DNA of 64,000 nucleotides, taken from positions 26,710-90,709 of the forward strand of contig JBBKVO010000019.1 in the NCBI GenBank assembly GCA_037968475.1, read 5' to 3'. Under the pieces are notes generated by a model. It did no database searches and was not told where the DNA came from. It worked only from the letters and a program-made list of their open reading frames with translations. Made by a program: the position numbers and the translations under genes. This DNA comes from SB11 sp037968475 (GTDB taxonomy: Bacteria; Bacteroidota; Bacteroidia; UBA8524). Numbering within the stretch: the first letter of the stretch is position 1; each line of letters opens with the position of its first letter. Below, in pieces: positions 1-7,600 of the stretch.

Positions 1-2
1 AA

Positions 3-959
3 ATACCCTCACATTACTTTAACGGTTTTTTAACGGTAATTTTTGGAGGGTCAACTGGAATTGAGGTTTCTACAGTGGTGGCTACGGCAACAATAGGAGC
101 TGTAGCTCATAAAAGAAAAATTATAGCTAATTGTTACAAAACAGAGTTGATTTGTGCGGGAGTTTCTGCTGGAATAGCTACTTTGTTTGCTAGCCCACTA
201 GTGGGTTTTGTTTTTGCCGTTGAGGTAATAGCCCGTGGGATAAATAAAACCATAATAACTAGTAGTGCTGTGGGTGCAGTAGTAGCGTGGGCATCTCTTT
301 TATTTATGGGAGAGAGTAGGTTATTTGATTATACTGTTACTGATTGGCATTTAAGTGCGGTTCCTTATTTTATTGTGTTAAGTATTATTGCCGGCATGGT
401 GGCAGTATATTTTACTAAAACAATTATATATATAAAAGAACGTTTTTCTCTTATACAAAATAATTTTATCCGTGTAAATACAGGTGCGGTGCTGGTAGGC
501 ATTTCAATTCTCTGTTTTCCTCAGTTGTTTGGCGATAGCTACCATGCAATTCCAGAATTGATGCAGCTATCGCAAAATACCCCCTTCTCAATAAATTTAG
601 TATTGATTCTTTTTGTAGTTGTTTTACTAAAACCCTTGGTTGCATCACTTACATTGGGTGCTGGTGGTGATGGCGGAGTGTTTGCGCCCAGCATAGTAAC
701 GGGTGCGGTAATAGGTATGCTTGTTGCGGTTGTATTAAATCACTTTTTCAACACCGATGTAATTGTCTTAAATTTTGCATTAATAGGTGCGGCGGCTATG
801 CTTAGCGCATCAATTCATGCGCCTTTTACTTCAATTTTTTTGGCCTGTAGCCTTGTTTCCGGAGGGTATATAATTTTATACCAGCTATGCTTAGCTGTTT
901 TATTGCAAAATATACTGCTCAATATTTTTACCGCTATACAGTATACACCTACAAAGTAA
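3..959 (+). CDS. ClC-family chloride channel or H+/Cl- antiporter, 3' part
   Basis: The reading frame is open from the window edge, so the gene starts upstream and only about 318 C-terminal residues are visible. ClC proteins move chloride across the inner membrane, either as channels or coupled to protons. Two family signatures are seen: GGSTGIEVS near the left edge, matching the GxEGP-type region with the gating glutamate, and GAGGDGGVFAPSIVTGAV, matching the GxFxP selectivity-filter motif. Several long hydrophobic segments fill the rest. No CBS domains follow, so this is the short bacterial form. A GTG inside the frame at 75 is not the start, because conserved ClC sequence continues upstream of it. 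Channel versus exchanger cannot be decided from this fragment. Confidence 0.9.
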   Translation: MPSHYFNGFLTVIFGGSTGIEVSTVVATATIGAVAHKRKIIANCYKTELICAGVSAGIATLFASPLVGFVFAVEVIARGINKTIITSSAVGAVVAWASLLFMGESRLFDYTVTDWHLSAVPYFIVLSIIAGMVAVYFTKTIIYIKERFSLIQNNFIRVNTGAVLVGISILCFPQLFGDSYHAIPELMQLSQNTPFSINLVLILFVVVLLKPLVASLTLGAGGDGGVFAPSIVTGAVIGMLVAVVLNHFFNTDVIVLNFALIGAAAMLSASIHAPFTSIFLACSLVSGGYIILYQLCLAVLLQNILLNIFTAIQYTPTK

Positions 960-1009
960 TGCCTGTCTGATAAAGGACTTCCAGCATAGGGTAAAAGTAT
1001 ACATTAAAT

Positions 1010-1480
1010 TTATCCTTTCCCCCAAAACTCGTCTTCCCAGCCGCTTTCTGTTTCGCCTGTATCTTCTATTCTTTCTATCTCAGTTAATTGGTTTTCGCTT
1101 GCTTTTTTCTCAATTTCATTAAATAAAATCCTTTCTTCAAACCTTATATGGGTATCAAGTTCTTCTTCAATAAGGCTTAAAGATTTTACCATGTTTTCGG
1201 TATCATTAAAAAGGCGCGTTAGCCTTCTATGCTCGGCCAATGCACGTTTTATCATCGGATGGTGATTACCTAATATAGGAAACAAGTATTTTTCTTCAAT
1301 CGCAAAATGGGGTAGTAAATAGTTTGCATAAAACCAGTTGGCATAGTCCTTCATGCGTTTTATCTCAATCTCGTTTTTAAAACCATTGCGCATTTTCCAA
1401 CAAAACAATAACCCATTATGATGTTCTCTACTTATCGGTTTTAAAGATTTATGCCGTTTTATAGGTTCCCTTTTTTTCAT
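1010..1480 (-). CDS. Hemerythrin-like (HHE) domain protein
   Basis: A 156-residue cytoplasmic protein with the four-helix hemerythrin pattern of metal ligands: REHHNGLL near residue 20, LLPHFAIEEKYLFP around 55-68, LAEHRRLTRL around 80, and DTHIRFEERILF around 110-121. Such proteins bind a di-iron centre and sense or carry O2, or protect against NO and iron stress. It is the last gene of the eight-gene minus-strand run that starts with an Rrf2 regulator, with 2 bases separating it from the gene before. The highly basic N-terminus (KKREPIKRHKS) is unusual. The specific ligand (O2 or NO) is inferred only from context. Confidence 0.85.
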   Translation of the reverse strand: MKKREPIKRHKSLKPISREHHNGLLFCWKMRNGFKNEIEIKRMKDYANWFYANYLLPHFAIEEKYLFPILGNHHPMIKRALAEHRRLTRLFNDTENMVKSLSLIEEELDTHIRFEERILFNEIEKKASENQLTEIERIEDTGETESGWEDEFWGKG

Positions 1481-1482
1481 AA

Positions 1483-1914
1483 TTATTTAAATTGTATGAT
1501 TCCGAAAATAAAAAGGCTGATAGTTTTTAATACTTCGGCAATAATGTAATATAAGTGGCTACTTGTATGCTGCACCTGTTGGTGGTTTAATATCATGTCT
1601 GCTCGCTTATCAAGCAGGGGTATTAACCAAACGGTTTCAAGTATTAAAATTAGCAATGCTATAAAATAAAAAGAATGGATTTTTGATAATAATTTCCCCT
1701 TATTTACCAAAATTCCAGCCGCTATTGCTATAGCAAATGCCCACTCAATTTTATTAAGTGCGTTAAATACAATTTTGCCTATACCTAAACCCAACTCGAG
1801 GGTGATACCGGGTGCACGAAACTTTAACCCCGCTTCTAAAAAGCTGATAGCACACACAGCCCCAACCCATAAGAAGGTTGATATTACTGAAATTGGATAT
1901 TTAACGTGTACCAT
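1483..1914 (-). CDS. Small four-helix integral membrane protein in the oxidase operon
   Basis: 143 residues starting at MVHVKYPIS. A longer upstream frame exists, but it overlaps the globin gene whose stop lies 2 bases before this ATG, so the short start is preferred. Four hydrophobic segments are visible: about 7-25, 45-65, 72-95 and 115-138. No cofactor motif stands out, and one histidine pair region (NHQQVQHTSSH) lies before the last helix. I do not recognise the family with certainty. Its position between a truncated globin and a hemerythrin suggests a role in O2/NO handling or haem-related membrane chemistry, which is inference only. Confidence 0.75.
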   Translation of the reverse strand: MVHVKYPISVISTFLWVGAVCAISFLEAGLKFRAPGITLELGLGIGKIVFNALNKIEWAFAIAIAAGILVNKGKLLSKIHSFYFIALLILILETVWLIPLLDKRADMILNHQQVQHTSSHLYYIIAEVLKTISLFIFGIIQFK

Positions 1915-1916
1915 AA

Positions 1917-2306
1917 TTATTGTATGGAGTTTAAGTTGCCTTTTGTGCTGCTTTCTATTTTGTATAAAAACATTTCGGCCATTTTTATGCTTCGCCATTT
2001 GGCTTCTTCAGCTAACTCTCCCACAAAAAGCTCACAAACGGTGGAGTGAAAAAGTGCTAGCCACCTATCGAAATGCTGTTTTGATACTTGTAGCTGGGCG
2101 TGGGGGGCAAAAGGGCTGCCTTGGTATGTATGTTCGCCCAGCAAAACTGTTTGCCAAAACCTATACATTTTTTGCAAATGCTCAGGCCACCGGTCTTGTA
2201 TCCTATGATTAAAAATATCAGCTAACAATACATCTTCGCGTACCTTAGTATAAAATGTATCTACCAGCAGTTTAATATCTTCTATTGTTTCAATTTCCTT
2301 TTTCAT
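1917..2306 (-). CDS. Group III truncated hemoglobin
   Basis: 129 residues. The globin is recognised from the helix pattern and motifs typical of group III truncated hemoglobins: an N-terminal DIKLLVDTFYTKVREDVLLADIF region, WPEHLQKMYRFWQTVLLG around 40-57, and the proximal-histidine region KQHFDRWLALF around 75-85. Such globins bind O2 or NO and are often linked to nitrosative or microaerobic metabolism. It lies 20 bases after the Ig-like membrane protein gene and 2 bases before the next gene, inside the Rrf2-led operon. Its ATG is preceded by a short AT-rich gap with no separate promoter seen. Confidence 0.9.
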   Translation of the reverse strand: MKKEIETIEDIKLLVDTFYTKVREDVLLADIFNHRIQDRWPEHLQKMYRFWQTVLLGEHTYQGSPFAPHAQLQVSKQHFDRWLALFHSTVCELFVGELAEEAKWRSIKMAEMFLYKIESSTKGNLNSIQ

Positions 2307-2326
2307 AAAACCCTAATTATAGGTTA

Positions 2327-2734
2327 TTAACTAAGCGATGTGATGGCATAAAATGCTGCCCAGCCAAAAAATGCTATTATCAGTATCCACAACCAACTGG
2401 GCACACTTTGTGGCGTTTCGCTGCCCACAATCATAAATTTCTTTTGGTCGCCTTTATCGTAAGCATTTACCATGATGGGCAAAACACCATCTACCACATC
2501 GTTTTCTTTTATGCCTTCTACAGAAATTGCGGGGCCGTTGCGTACAATAAATTTTATCTTTTTTATTCCTTCTCTACCCGTAGGTGATTTGCTTACAATT
2601 TTTAGCAAATGTTCACCATCGGTAAGTTTGCGAGTATCCAGTTCAAATTGCACTGGTGCTGATAGTATGGCAATAGGTTTTGCGTTATCATCAATAAACA
2701 AACTAATCTGGCTTTTTTCTTCAATTTGTTCCAT
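2327..2734 (-). CDS. Ig-like domain protein with a C-terminal membrane anchor, oxidase operon
   Basis: 135 residues of unknown function. Residues about 1-100 look like one beta-sandwich (alternating strands, FELDTRKLTDGEHLLKIVS, then IKFIVRNGPAISVEG), and residues 113-133 form one membrane helix (WLWILIIAFFGWAAFYAI). There is no signal peptide, so the sandwich probably faces the cytoplasm unless the tail inserts with its N-terminus outside. It sits between the small CxxC membrane protein and the globin, with 4- and 20-base gaps. The context suggests an accessory subunit or assembly partner of the oxidase. This is inference. Confidence 0.75.
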   Translation of the reverse strand: MEQIEEKSQISLFIDDNAKPIAILSAPVQFELDTRKLTDGEHLLKIVSKSPTGREGIKKIKFIVRNGPAISVEGIKENDVVDGVLPIMVNAYDKGDQKKFMIVGSETPQSVPSWLWILIIAFFGWAAFYAITSLS

Positions 2735-2738
2735 AATA

Positions 2739-2999
2739 CTACGGGTTAATAACTGTATTTTTAATATGGGTTGATTTTTTTTCGCCGGGATGTATGAGGT
2801 ATTTTAACGAAAATATAAGGGTTGCTATGGTTATTAATGCCATAACGGCAACTATTACCCAATCCCAACTGCTGCTTGGGCCTGCCCCGTGTGTTAAGCC
2901 TTGTGTTGCTTTAGGTTGTTGAAGCTGGCAGGCATCGCAGGCTATGGCCACCTGCCCAATCATAAAAAAAGCCAACATTATTAAGTATCTTAATTTCAT
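2739..2999 (-). CDS. Small secreted or membrane protein with a CDACQ motif, oxidase operon
   Basis: 86 residues: a signal peptide (about 1-20, ending AIA), then directly CDACQLQQPK, a short linker, and one membrane helix (about 46-68). The mature N-terminus would carry a CxxC pair on the periplasmic side of the membrane. The motif lacks the histidine of a c-type haem site, so metal binding or redox chemistry is more likely than haem attachment. It is 7 bases downstream of the cytochrome c subunit gene, so an oxidase-assembly (copper or haem delivery) role is a reasonable guess but is not shown. Confidence 0.75.
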   Translation of the reverse strand: MKLRYLIMLAFFMIGQVAIACDACQLQQPKATQGLTHGAGPSSSWDWVIVAVMALITIATLIFSLKYLIHPGEKKSTHIKNTVINP

Positions 3000-3006
3000 C
3001 TTTCAA

Positions 3007-4014
3007 TTATTTTTTAGCGGTGGTTTTAATAAATTCTATCACTTTTTTAACCTCCTCTACATCTACTTTTTGTGCACTGTTGCCCCAGCTTGCTTTTTCG
3101 TAATTAATAATGGCTGTTACCTGTTCAGGAGTAAAGTTACTGTTTATGCCTACGGCGGGCATTACAGCATATTCCTGCCTTGCATCGTAACCCTTCATAA
3201 TAATAGTTACATATAACTCTAAGTCTGTCCCGTTGGCAATAGGGCTGCCTTTTAGTGGAGGGAATGCCCCCTTAAGTCCTTCTCCGTTTGCTTGATGACA
3301 ACTTTGACAATAGTTGGTATATAGCTCCTTACCATCAGGCAATAATTTATTTTCGGCACTAACCGCACTTGCTTTTTCTTCTCTTTTATATAAAAAGTCA
3401 GTTGGTGGTGTACCGTCGGGCAATGGGGTTTGTTTCAATGCTTGCAGATAGGCTACCAAATGTAGGGCATCTTTTGTAGCTACTATTTTACCGGTAATGC
3501 CTTTGCGGTAATTATCAGGCACAATAATCTCTACATCATCAGGGCTTAATTCTTTTTTTACTTCAAACAACCAAGGGTAAGCAGGCATTATGGAGGGTGC
3601 TACCACGGCTCGTGGCTGAAATAAATGCACCAAATGCCATGCTGCGAGCGGTTGGCGGATGCCTATGTTGGTTAAATCGGGGCCCGTTCTTTCTGTACCC
3701 ATAAGTGTAGCTGTATTTCGCCACAAGTCGGTACGAGTATTGGCAGCATAATCGGCAGCAATGCTTGGCCTGTTGCCCCACATTTTGTCCATATCCACAT
3801 TGCGGACTTGTTGGGTGTGGCAGGCTACACAACCTTCAGCTATAAATACTTTTTTGCCTTTAATAGCTTCTGTACTTAACTCCACTGCATTTGGCAATGG
3901 TGCGTTGTTTTGCTGGTTGTTAATGGCCGGAACGATGGCTACCATAATTGTGAGCCCTAAAAACAGTAGCAATGCACTGCCAAATAGTTTTTTATGATTA
4001 TTAAATAGTTCCAT
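3007..4014 (-). CDS. Cytochrome c subunit of cbb3-like oxidase: CcoO fused to a second cytochrome c domain
   Basis: 335 residues. A membrane anchor (about 11-30) is followed by a CcoO-type monohaem domain with CVACH at 62-66 and a probable axial Met in SIMPAYPWL (about 143), then a second haem domain with CQSCH at 236-240 and AVMPAVG (Met about 285). It transfers electrons from the cytochrome pool to the catalytic subunit in the periplasm. Classical cbb3 oxidases use separate CcoO (one haem) and CcoP (two haems); here one chain carries two c haems in total. It lies 11 bases after the catalytic subunit gene. The fusion is seen directly; the electron path is family knowledge. Confidence 0.92.
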   Translation of the reverse strand: MELFNNHKKLFGSALLLFLGLTIMVAIVPAINNQQNNAPLPNAVELSTEAIKGKKVFIAEGCVACHTQQVRNVDMDKMWGNRPSIAADYAANTRTDLWRNTATLMGTERTGPDLTNIGIRQPLAAWHLVHLFQPRAVVAPSIMPAYPWLFEVKKELSPDDVEIIVPDNYRKGITGKIVATKDALHLVAYLQALKQTPLPDGTPPTDFLYKREEKASAVSAENKLLPDGKELYTNYCQSCHQANGEGLKGAFPPLKGSPIANGTDLELYVTIIMKGYDARQEYAVMPAVGINSNFTPEQVTAIINYEKASWGNSAQKVDVEEVKKVIEFIKTTAKK

Positions 4015-4025
4015 AATTTTAGTGC

Positions 4026-5771
4026 TTATAGGGTTTCCGATTCTCCCAATTCTTCTTTCGCTTTAAGAATATCTATTGCGTTTTTTGGTATTTGCACCTC
4101 TGCTTTTTTTGTTACCATTACATAAAAGTTATAGGCAAAAACAATGTGCGAAAGCCACATTAGCGTGCCACCTATTGCCCGCCACAACCAGTAGGGTGCC
4201 ATTGCCACAACACTATCAATAAATGGTTTGCCTTCCATCCACATCAATCCTTTTTGGGTAGCTCCAATCATTAGAGGAACGGTATAGAACAAAAGGCCTA
4301 TTAGTGCCAGCCAAAAATGTGCTCCCACAGCAATTTGTGGAGGTTCTTTGCCTGTAAGCCTAGGCACAACGGTGTATATAAATGCCCAAAGCATGAATGA
4401 AATAATACCGTACATGGTAAGGTGCGAGTGTGCCACAGTAAAATCAGTAAAATGCCACACAAGGTTGGTGAATCTAAATGCTTCGGCCGTGCCTTGTAAC
4501 GACCCTGTGAAATAGAATATGATTCCAATAAGATAGAATGGTAATGTATAACTACCTGCCAGTTTTGACCACGAACCTTTAAAAGTCATTAAAAAGTTTG
4601 TTGTGCCCGCTGCCACAGGTATTATCATACCCACACTGCCTACAATGGCTACTGTTTGCAACCACCATGGTATAGCACTAAATATAAAGTGGTGTGTGCC
4701 TATAAGGGTATAAAAAAGTATTTGCGCCCAAAAAGCCAGTATCCCTAAACTATATGAGTAAATAGGCTTATTAAGTTGCTGGGGCAAAAAATAATACATA
4801 AGCCCTAGCGAGAATAGCATAAACCACATGCCTACGCCTTGATGCATATAATAGCCCTGCACTATGGTTTCGCCCAAGCCGTTTTGCCAGCTTGGCCAAT
4901 AGGCTACTACGGTAATAACCAGCAAAAACATAATGGCTGATACCATATACCAGTTAGATACATAAATCTCTTTTGTGGTACGACGGGCTATGGTTCTTAT
5001 ATAATTAACCAACGATAGTATTATACCTATTCCAAAAACAAGCATTACAGGCCAAACATACTCACGGTATTCACCGCCTCCATTGTTTACCCCACCCATT
5101 AGCAAAACTGTGCCTAATAAAATGGCTACGTTTATTATTATTAATGAAATATAACCTGTGCGTATACTTGCCACCGGTACATTGCTTACCCTTGATACTA
5201 CATAATACCCTAAGCCCAACATTGCCAGCGATGTCCAGCCCCAAAATACAGCGTTGGTATGTACCGGCCTTAGCCTGCCAAAGCTTAACCAGCTGATATG
5301 GTCAATATCAGGTTTGACAAATTTTATCCCTAAATACTCACCCACAGTAGTGCCAAACAATAACCAGAACGTGGCACAGCCTAAAAAGGCAAGTATCAGT
5401 TTTGTTAATTCAGCATCAATATAAGGTCGTTTTTGGCCTTTCTTTTTAGCAGCTATAAAACGTAATACTTCCTTGTTGCTCACATTATCAATTAAACCTT
5501 TCTCATCGGTTGGGTTATCTGTCCCTGCCAATTCTGTATTTGTAAGCACGTACTCCAGTTCCTTTTTGCGGTGCTGCAATTGCAGCAACTCTTCAGGGCT
5601 CAGGTTTTTTAGGTTTTTGTTAAACTTTTCCAGTTCGTTTTTCTGAACCCATAACCTAATCAATGCTCTAAGTTTCACTACCACTAAAAGTGATGCAAAA
5701 ACCACAGGTAATATTACCAACACAATTGTGATTAATATTCCCGATTCTTTAAACAGATTTGACGTTTCCAT
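4026..5771 (-). CDS. ccoN: C-type (cbb3-like) haem-copper oxidase catalytic subunit with N-terminal extension
   Basis: 581 residues, about 100 more than a typical CcoN. The extra N-terminus is one membrane helix (about 11-33) plus a charged helical segment (about 40-110); the oxidase core follows. All six metal-ligand histidines are in place: H171 in RLRPVHTNA (low-spin haem), H310 in YYMHQGVG and H360/H361 in GTHHFIF (CuB), and H448 and H450 in VAHSH (haems). Y354 sits six residues before H360, where C-type oxidases keep the cross-linked tyrosine, so this should reduce O2 and is not a nitric oxide reductase. The core motifs differ from textbook CcoN (YYMHQGV instead of YGHNAV). An operator-like palindrome lies 10-33 bases before the ATG. 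Confidence 0.93.
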   Translation of the reverse strand: METSNLFKESGILITIVLVILPVVFASLLVVVKLRALIRLWVQKNELEKFNKNLKNLSPEELLQLQHRKKELEYVLTNTELAGTDNPTDEKGLIDNVSNKEVLRFIAAKKKGQKRPYIDAELTKLILAFLGCATFWLLFGTTVGEYLGIKFVKPDIDHISWLSFGRLRPVHTNAVFWGWTSLAMLGLGYYVVSRVSNVPVASIRTGYISLIIINVAILLGTVLLMGGVNNGGGEYREYVWPVMLVFGIGIILSLVNYIRTIARRTTKEIYVSNWYMVSAIMFLLVITVVAYWPSWQNGLGETIVQGYYMHQGVGMWFMLFSLGLMYYFLPQQLNKPIYSYSLGILAFWAQILFYTLIGTHHFIFSAIPWWLQTVAIVGSVGMIIPVAAGTTNFLMTFKGSWSKLAGSYTLPFYLIGIIFYFTGSLQGTAEAFRFTNLVWHFTDFTVAHSHLTMYGIISFMLWAFIYTVVPRLTGKEPPQIAVGAHFWLALIGLLFYTVPLMIGATQKGLMWMEGKPFIDSVVAMAPYWLWRAIGGTLMWLSHIVFAYNFYVMVTKKAEVQIPKNAIDILKAKEELGESETL

Positions 5772-5780
5772 ACGCTAGTT

Positions 5781-5804
5781 ATAAAGGACAAAAAAGTCCT
5801 GTAT
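5781..5804. promoter_or_regulatory. Candidate Rrf2 operator upstream of ccoN
   Basis: A dyad of the form ATAAAGGAC, six A, GTCCTGTAT, with perfect AGGAC/GTCCT arms. It lies 10 bases before the ccoN start and within the 47-base gap to the regulator gene. It shares the pattern ATAWAGGACAA-N4-RTCC-N2-TAT with the site at 6291-6314 before the regulator itself. Binding by the neighbouring Rrf2 protein is inference. Confidence 0.6.
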
Positions 5805-5818
5805 TTTTGTAAATTTTT

Positions 5819-6253
5819 TTAACTCTTCAAAAATGTAAAGCCTAAGTAAAGCCCTTGTGTAAGCTCGTAAATATTAGTGGTTTCAAGCATTTTTCTTAGG
5901 TCTTCTCTAATAGTCTTAAATTTATTGTGTACAGGGCAGGGTCTTTTTTCTGAACAGGCCTTAAGACCTAAACCACAACCAATATAAATTGAGTCGCCAT
6001 CAATAGCTGATACGATTTGTTGTAGCCTAATATCTCTCATTTTAACCTCTTCAATCTCAAACCCGCCAGTAGGGCCTTTTACAGAATGTATGATTTTATT
6101 TTTGGCTAACTGTTGTAAAATTTTGGCAGTGAAAGCCTCGGGTGAATTTATTTGTTTGGCAATATCTTTAAGACCAACTCGCCTCCCTTCTAATGATTGG
6201 GTGGCTATATAGATTGTTGCCCTAATGCCATATTCACAAGCCTTTGAAAACAT
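5819..6253 (-). CDS. Rrf2-family Fe-S transcriptional regulator
   Basis: 144 residues from MFSKACEYGIRAT, the standard Rrf2 beginning; an upstream in-frame start would add 16 atypical residues and overlap the promoter. It has a winged helix-turn-helix (about 1-70, with GLKDIAKQINSPEAFTAKILQ and KGPTGGF) and the three-cysteine cluster-binding loop CGLGLKAC-SEKRPC around residues 95-108. Relatives (NsrR, IscR, RsrR types) sense NO, Fe-S status or redox. It heads the oxidase/globin/hemerythrin operon, and the same palindrome precedes this gene and ccoN, pointing to autoregulation and control of the operon. Whether the signal is NO, O2 or iron cannot be told from the sequence. Confidence 0.92.
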   Translation of the reverse strand: MFSKACEYGIRATIYIATQSLEGRRVGLKDIAKQINSPEAFTAKILQQLAKNKIIHSVKGPTGGFEIEEVKMRDIRLQQIVSAIDGDSIYIGCGLGLKACSEKRPCPVHNKFKTIREDLRKMLETTNIYELTQGLYLGFTFLKS

Positions 6254-6271
6254 ATATTTAAAATTGTGTGG

Positions 6272-6301
6272 CAAAGGTAAGTATATTTTAATATAGGACA
6301 A
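6272..6301 (-). promoter_or_regulatory. Bacteroidota-type promoter of the Rrf2 operon
   Basis: On the minus strand TACCTTTG (6279-6272) matches TAnnTTTG, with TTG (6301-6299) 19 bases upstream as the -33 element. The predicted start is near 6265, about 12 bases before the ATG at 6253. The -33 element lies inside the candidate operator at 6291-6314, so a bound repressor would block it. Confidence 0.65.
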
Positions 6302-6314
6302 GTTTATCCGATAT
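6291..6314. promoter_or_regulatory. Candidate Rrf2 operator upstream of the regulator gene
   Basis: An imperfect dyad with arms ATATAGGACAA and TTATCCGATAT, overlapping the -33 element of the regulator promoter. It matches the site at 5781-5804 at ATAWAGGACAA and RTCC-N2-TAT. Confidence 0.55.
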
Positions 6315-6373
6315 TAACAATATGGGAGCTTTATTTTTGATTGTGAGCTAACCCAAAATATAACAAGTACAGC

Positions 6374-6491
6374 CTATTTATTTTTCAGTTGCACCAATAT
6401 CTCCGATGTTTTTTCCATTTCATTTGGAAGTTTATTATAGCCAAGTATTTGCCTATTGATATTAACCTTATAAAATAAACATCTCAAAAAC
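6374..6491 (-). pseudogene. C-terminal gene remnant, possibly of a MocR/PdxR-type aminotransferase-like regulator
   Basis: The minus strand is open for about 39 codons and ends RQILGYNKLPNEMEKT, SEILVQLKNK, stop. It has no start codon in a sensible place, and its 5' side stops about 10 bases from the inverted-repeat element at 6501-6545. The GYxxLxxxEMEKxxEIL pattern resembles the tail of PLP-dependent MocR/PdxR proteins, but the fragment is too short to be sure. It looks like the 3' end of a gene cut off by the element. Confidence 0.4.
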
Positions 6492-6500
6492 TGTAAAGTA

Positions 6501-6545
6501 AAAACCGTATCAGACCTCGTGTCAACCTATTTCAGGACAAGACAC
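6501..6545. repeat. IS-end-like repeat, left copy (inverted relative to 8637-8695)
   Basis: A 45-base sequence from AAAACCGTATCAGACC through GTGTCAACCTATTTCAGG to ACAAGACAC. Its reverse complement matches 8639-8682 with a small indel. The pair flanks the two-gene segment 6817-8599 in opposite orientation. No transposase lies between them. Confidence 0.7.
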
Positions 6546-6816
6546 ATTGGTCGTTTCAAGAGACGTTGTTTTAAATCTGCTGTGTTTTTGATATTCTATT
6601 TGAGGCAAAATTACCGTTTCCTGCTCAAGGGTCTTTTTATACATATTTATAATGAATATAGTTACACTCTACTATCAGAAGTATAGATAATTTAGGATAA
6701 ATATGGTTTTTTTAAGTTAATCGGTAAAATTCAACTTACCCGATAGGTAGACAAAAATTGTTAACTAGGAGTAACCAAAAAATGTATAAATTTGATTTTT
6801 AGAGAACTACTAACCA
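6546..6816 (+). promoter_or_regulatory. Leader region of the thioredoxin/outer-membrane pair, with -7 box TAAATTTG at 6787
   Basis: No gene is visible here. TAAATTTG at 6787-6794 fits the TAnnTTTG -7 element and lies 22 bases before the ATG at 6817. A TTG is present at 6758-6760, but the spacing (26 bases) is long for a -33 box. The rest is AT-rich without clear structure. Confidence 0.4.
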
Positions 6817-7593
6817 ATGAAAAAGTTTATTCTTTATTTTGGGGCATTGTTTTGCATTTTGACTCAAAACATACAAGCCCAAACTACTGCTACGGATTTT
6901 ACGGTAAAAGACTGTAACAATAAGGAGCATAGCTTATTCTCAGTATTAAATGAGGGTAAAGTAGTAGTAATGGTGTGGGTGATGCCCTGTGGAAGCTGTA
7001 TCGGCCCTGCAAAAACTGCGTATAATGTTTCGTTGAGTTTTGCCTCAAGCCATCCTGAAAAGGTAATTTATTATCTTATCGATGATGAGGCAAATACAAA
7101 TTGTACCGCCTTAACCAATTGGGCGACAGGTAATGCTATTTATCCTGCCTCAACCTTTTCAAATTCTGCAATTTCGATGAATGATTACGGCTCATTCGGG
7201 ATGCCTAAAATTGTTATTTTGGGAACAGAAGACCATGTGATTTTTTTCAATAAAAATTATACTGATGCTGCCAACCCGACTGAAATCCAAAATGCGATTA
7301 ACAATGCGCTTGCTGCCACAGTGGATGTGGAAGAATTAAGTGATTTTGCTGAAAATATTAATGTATTTCCTAATCCTGCAATTGCTAAAACACTGGTAAC
7401 CTACGTTAATAAAACATATTCAGACGTTAATATCGAAGTGTATAATTTTCAGGGACAATTACTTAAATCAGAAAGAATTGAAAACCAGACTGCAGGAAAA
7501 CAGGAGTATGAGTTAGATGTTACTTCTTTTGCCAATGGTATTTATTGCATTAAAATAAATGGAGATGTTTTGAAACTGACCGTTCAGAATTAA
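6817..7593 (+). CDS. Secreted thioredoxin-like protein with T9SS type A sorting domain
   Basis: 258 residues. There is a signal peptide (1-22, ending QAQ) and a redoxin-like domain (about 25-165) with PCGSC at 57-61 as a thioredoxin CxxC site, although the usual W(A/C)xWC context is replaced by VWVMPCGSC. The C-terminal sorting domain (about 180-258) starts INVFPNPA and ends with a short hydrophobic strand. The protein should cross the inner membrane by Sec and the outer membrane by T9SS, to be anchored or released. A thioredoxin fold on the cell surface is uncommon; a redox or metal-handling role is a guess. It sits 7 bases before an outer-membrane protein gene, and the pair is bracketed by inverted repeats. 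Confidence 0.85.
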   Translation: MKKFILYFGALFCILTQNIQAQTTATDFTVKDCNNKEHSLFSVLNEGKVVVMVWVMPCGSCIGPAKTAYNVSLSFASSHPEKVIYYLIDDEANTNCTALTNWATGNAIYPASTFSNSAISMNDYGSFGMPKIVILGTEDHVIFFNKNYTDAANPTEIQNAINNALAATVDVEELSDFAENINVFPNPAIAKTLVTYVNKTYSDVNIEVYNFQGQLLKSERIENQTAGKQEYELDVTSFANGIYCIKINGDVLKLTVQN

Positions 7594-7600
7594 TTAACGT

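Noticed and set aside
971..980. TAAAGGAC half-site after the ClC gene as a third Rrf2 operator
   Set aside because: Only one arm is present and it lies between convergent gene ends.
1775..2212. 145-codon open frame on the plus strand over the globin gene
   Set aside because: Antisense to a well-supported globin; composition is not protein-like.
4026..5771. Nitric oxide reductase (NorB) instead of oxidase
   Set aside because: The tyrosine six residues before the HH pair is present and NorB-type glutamates are not apparent.
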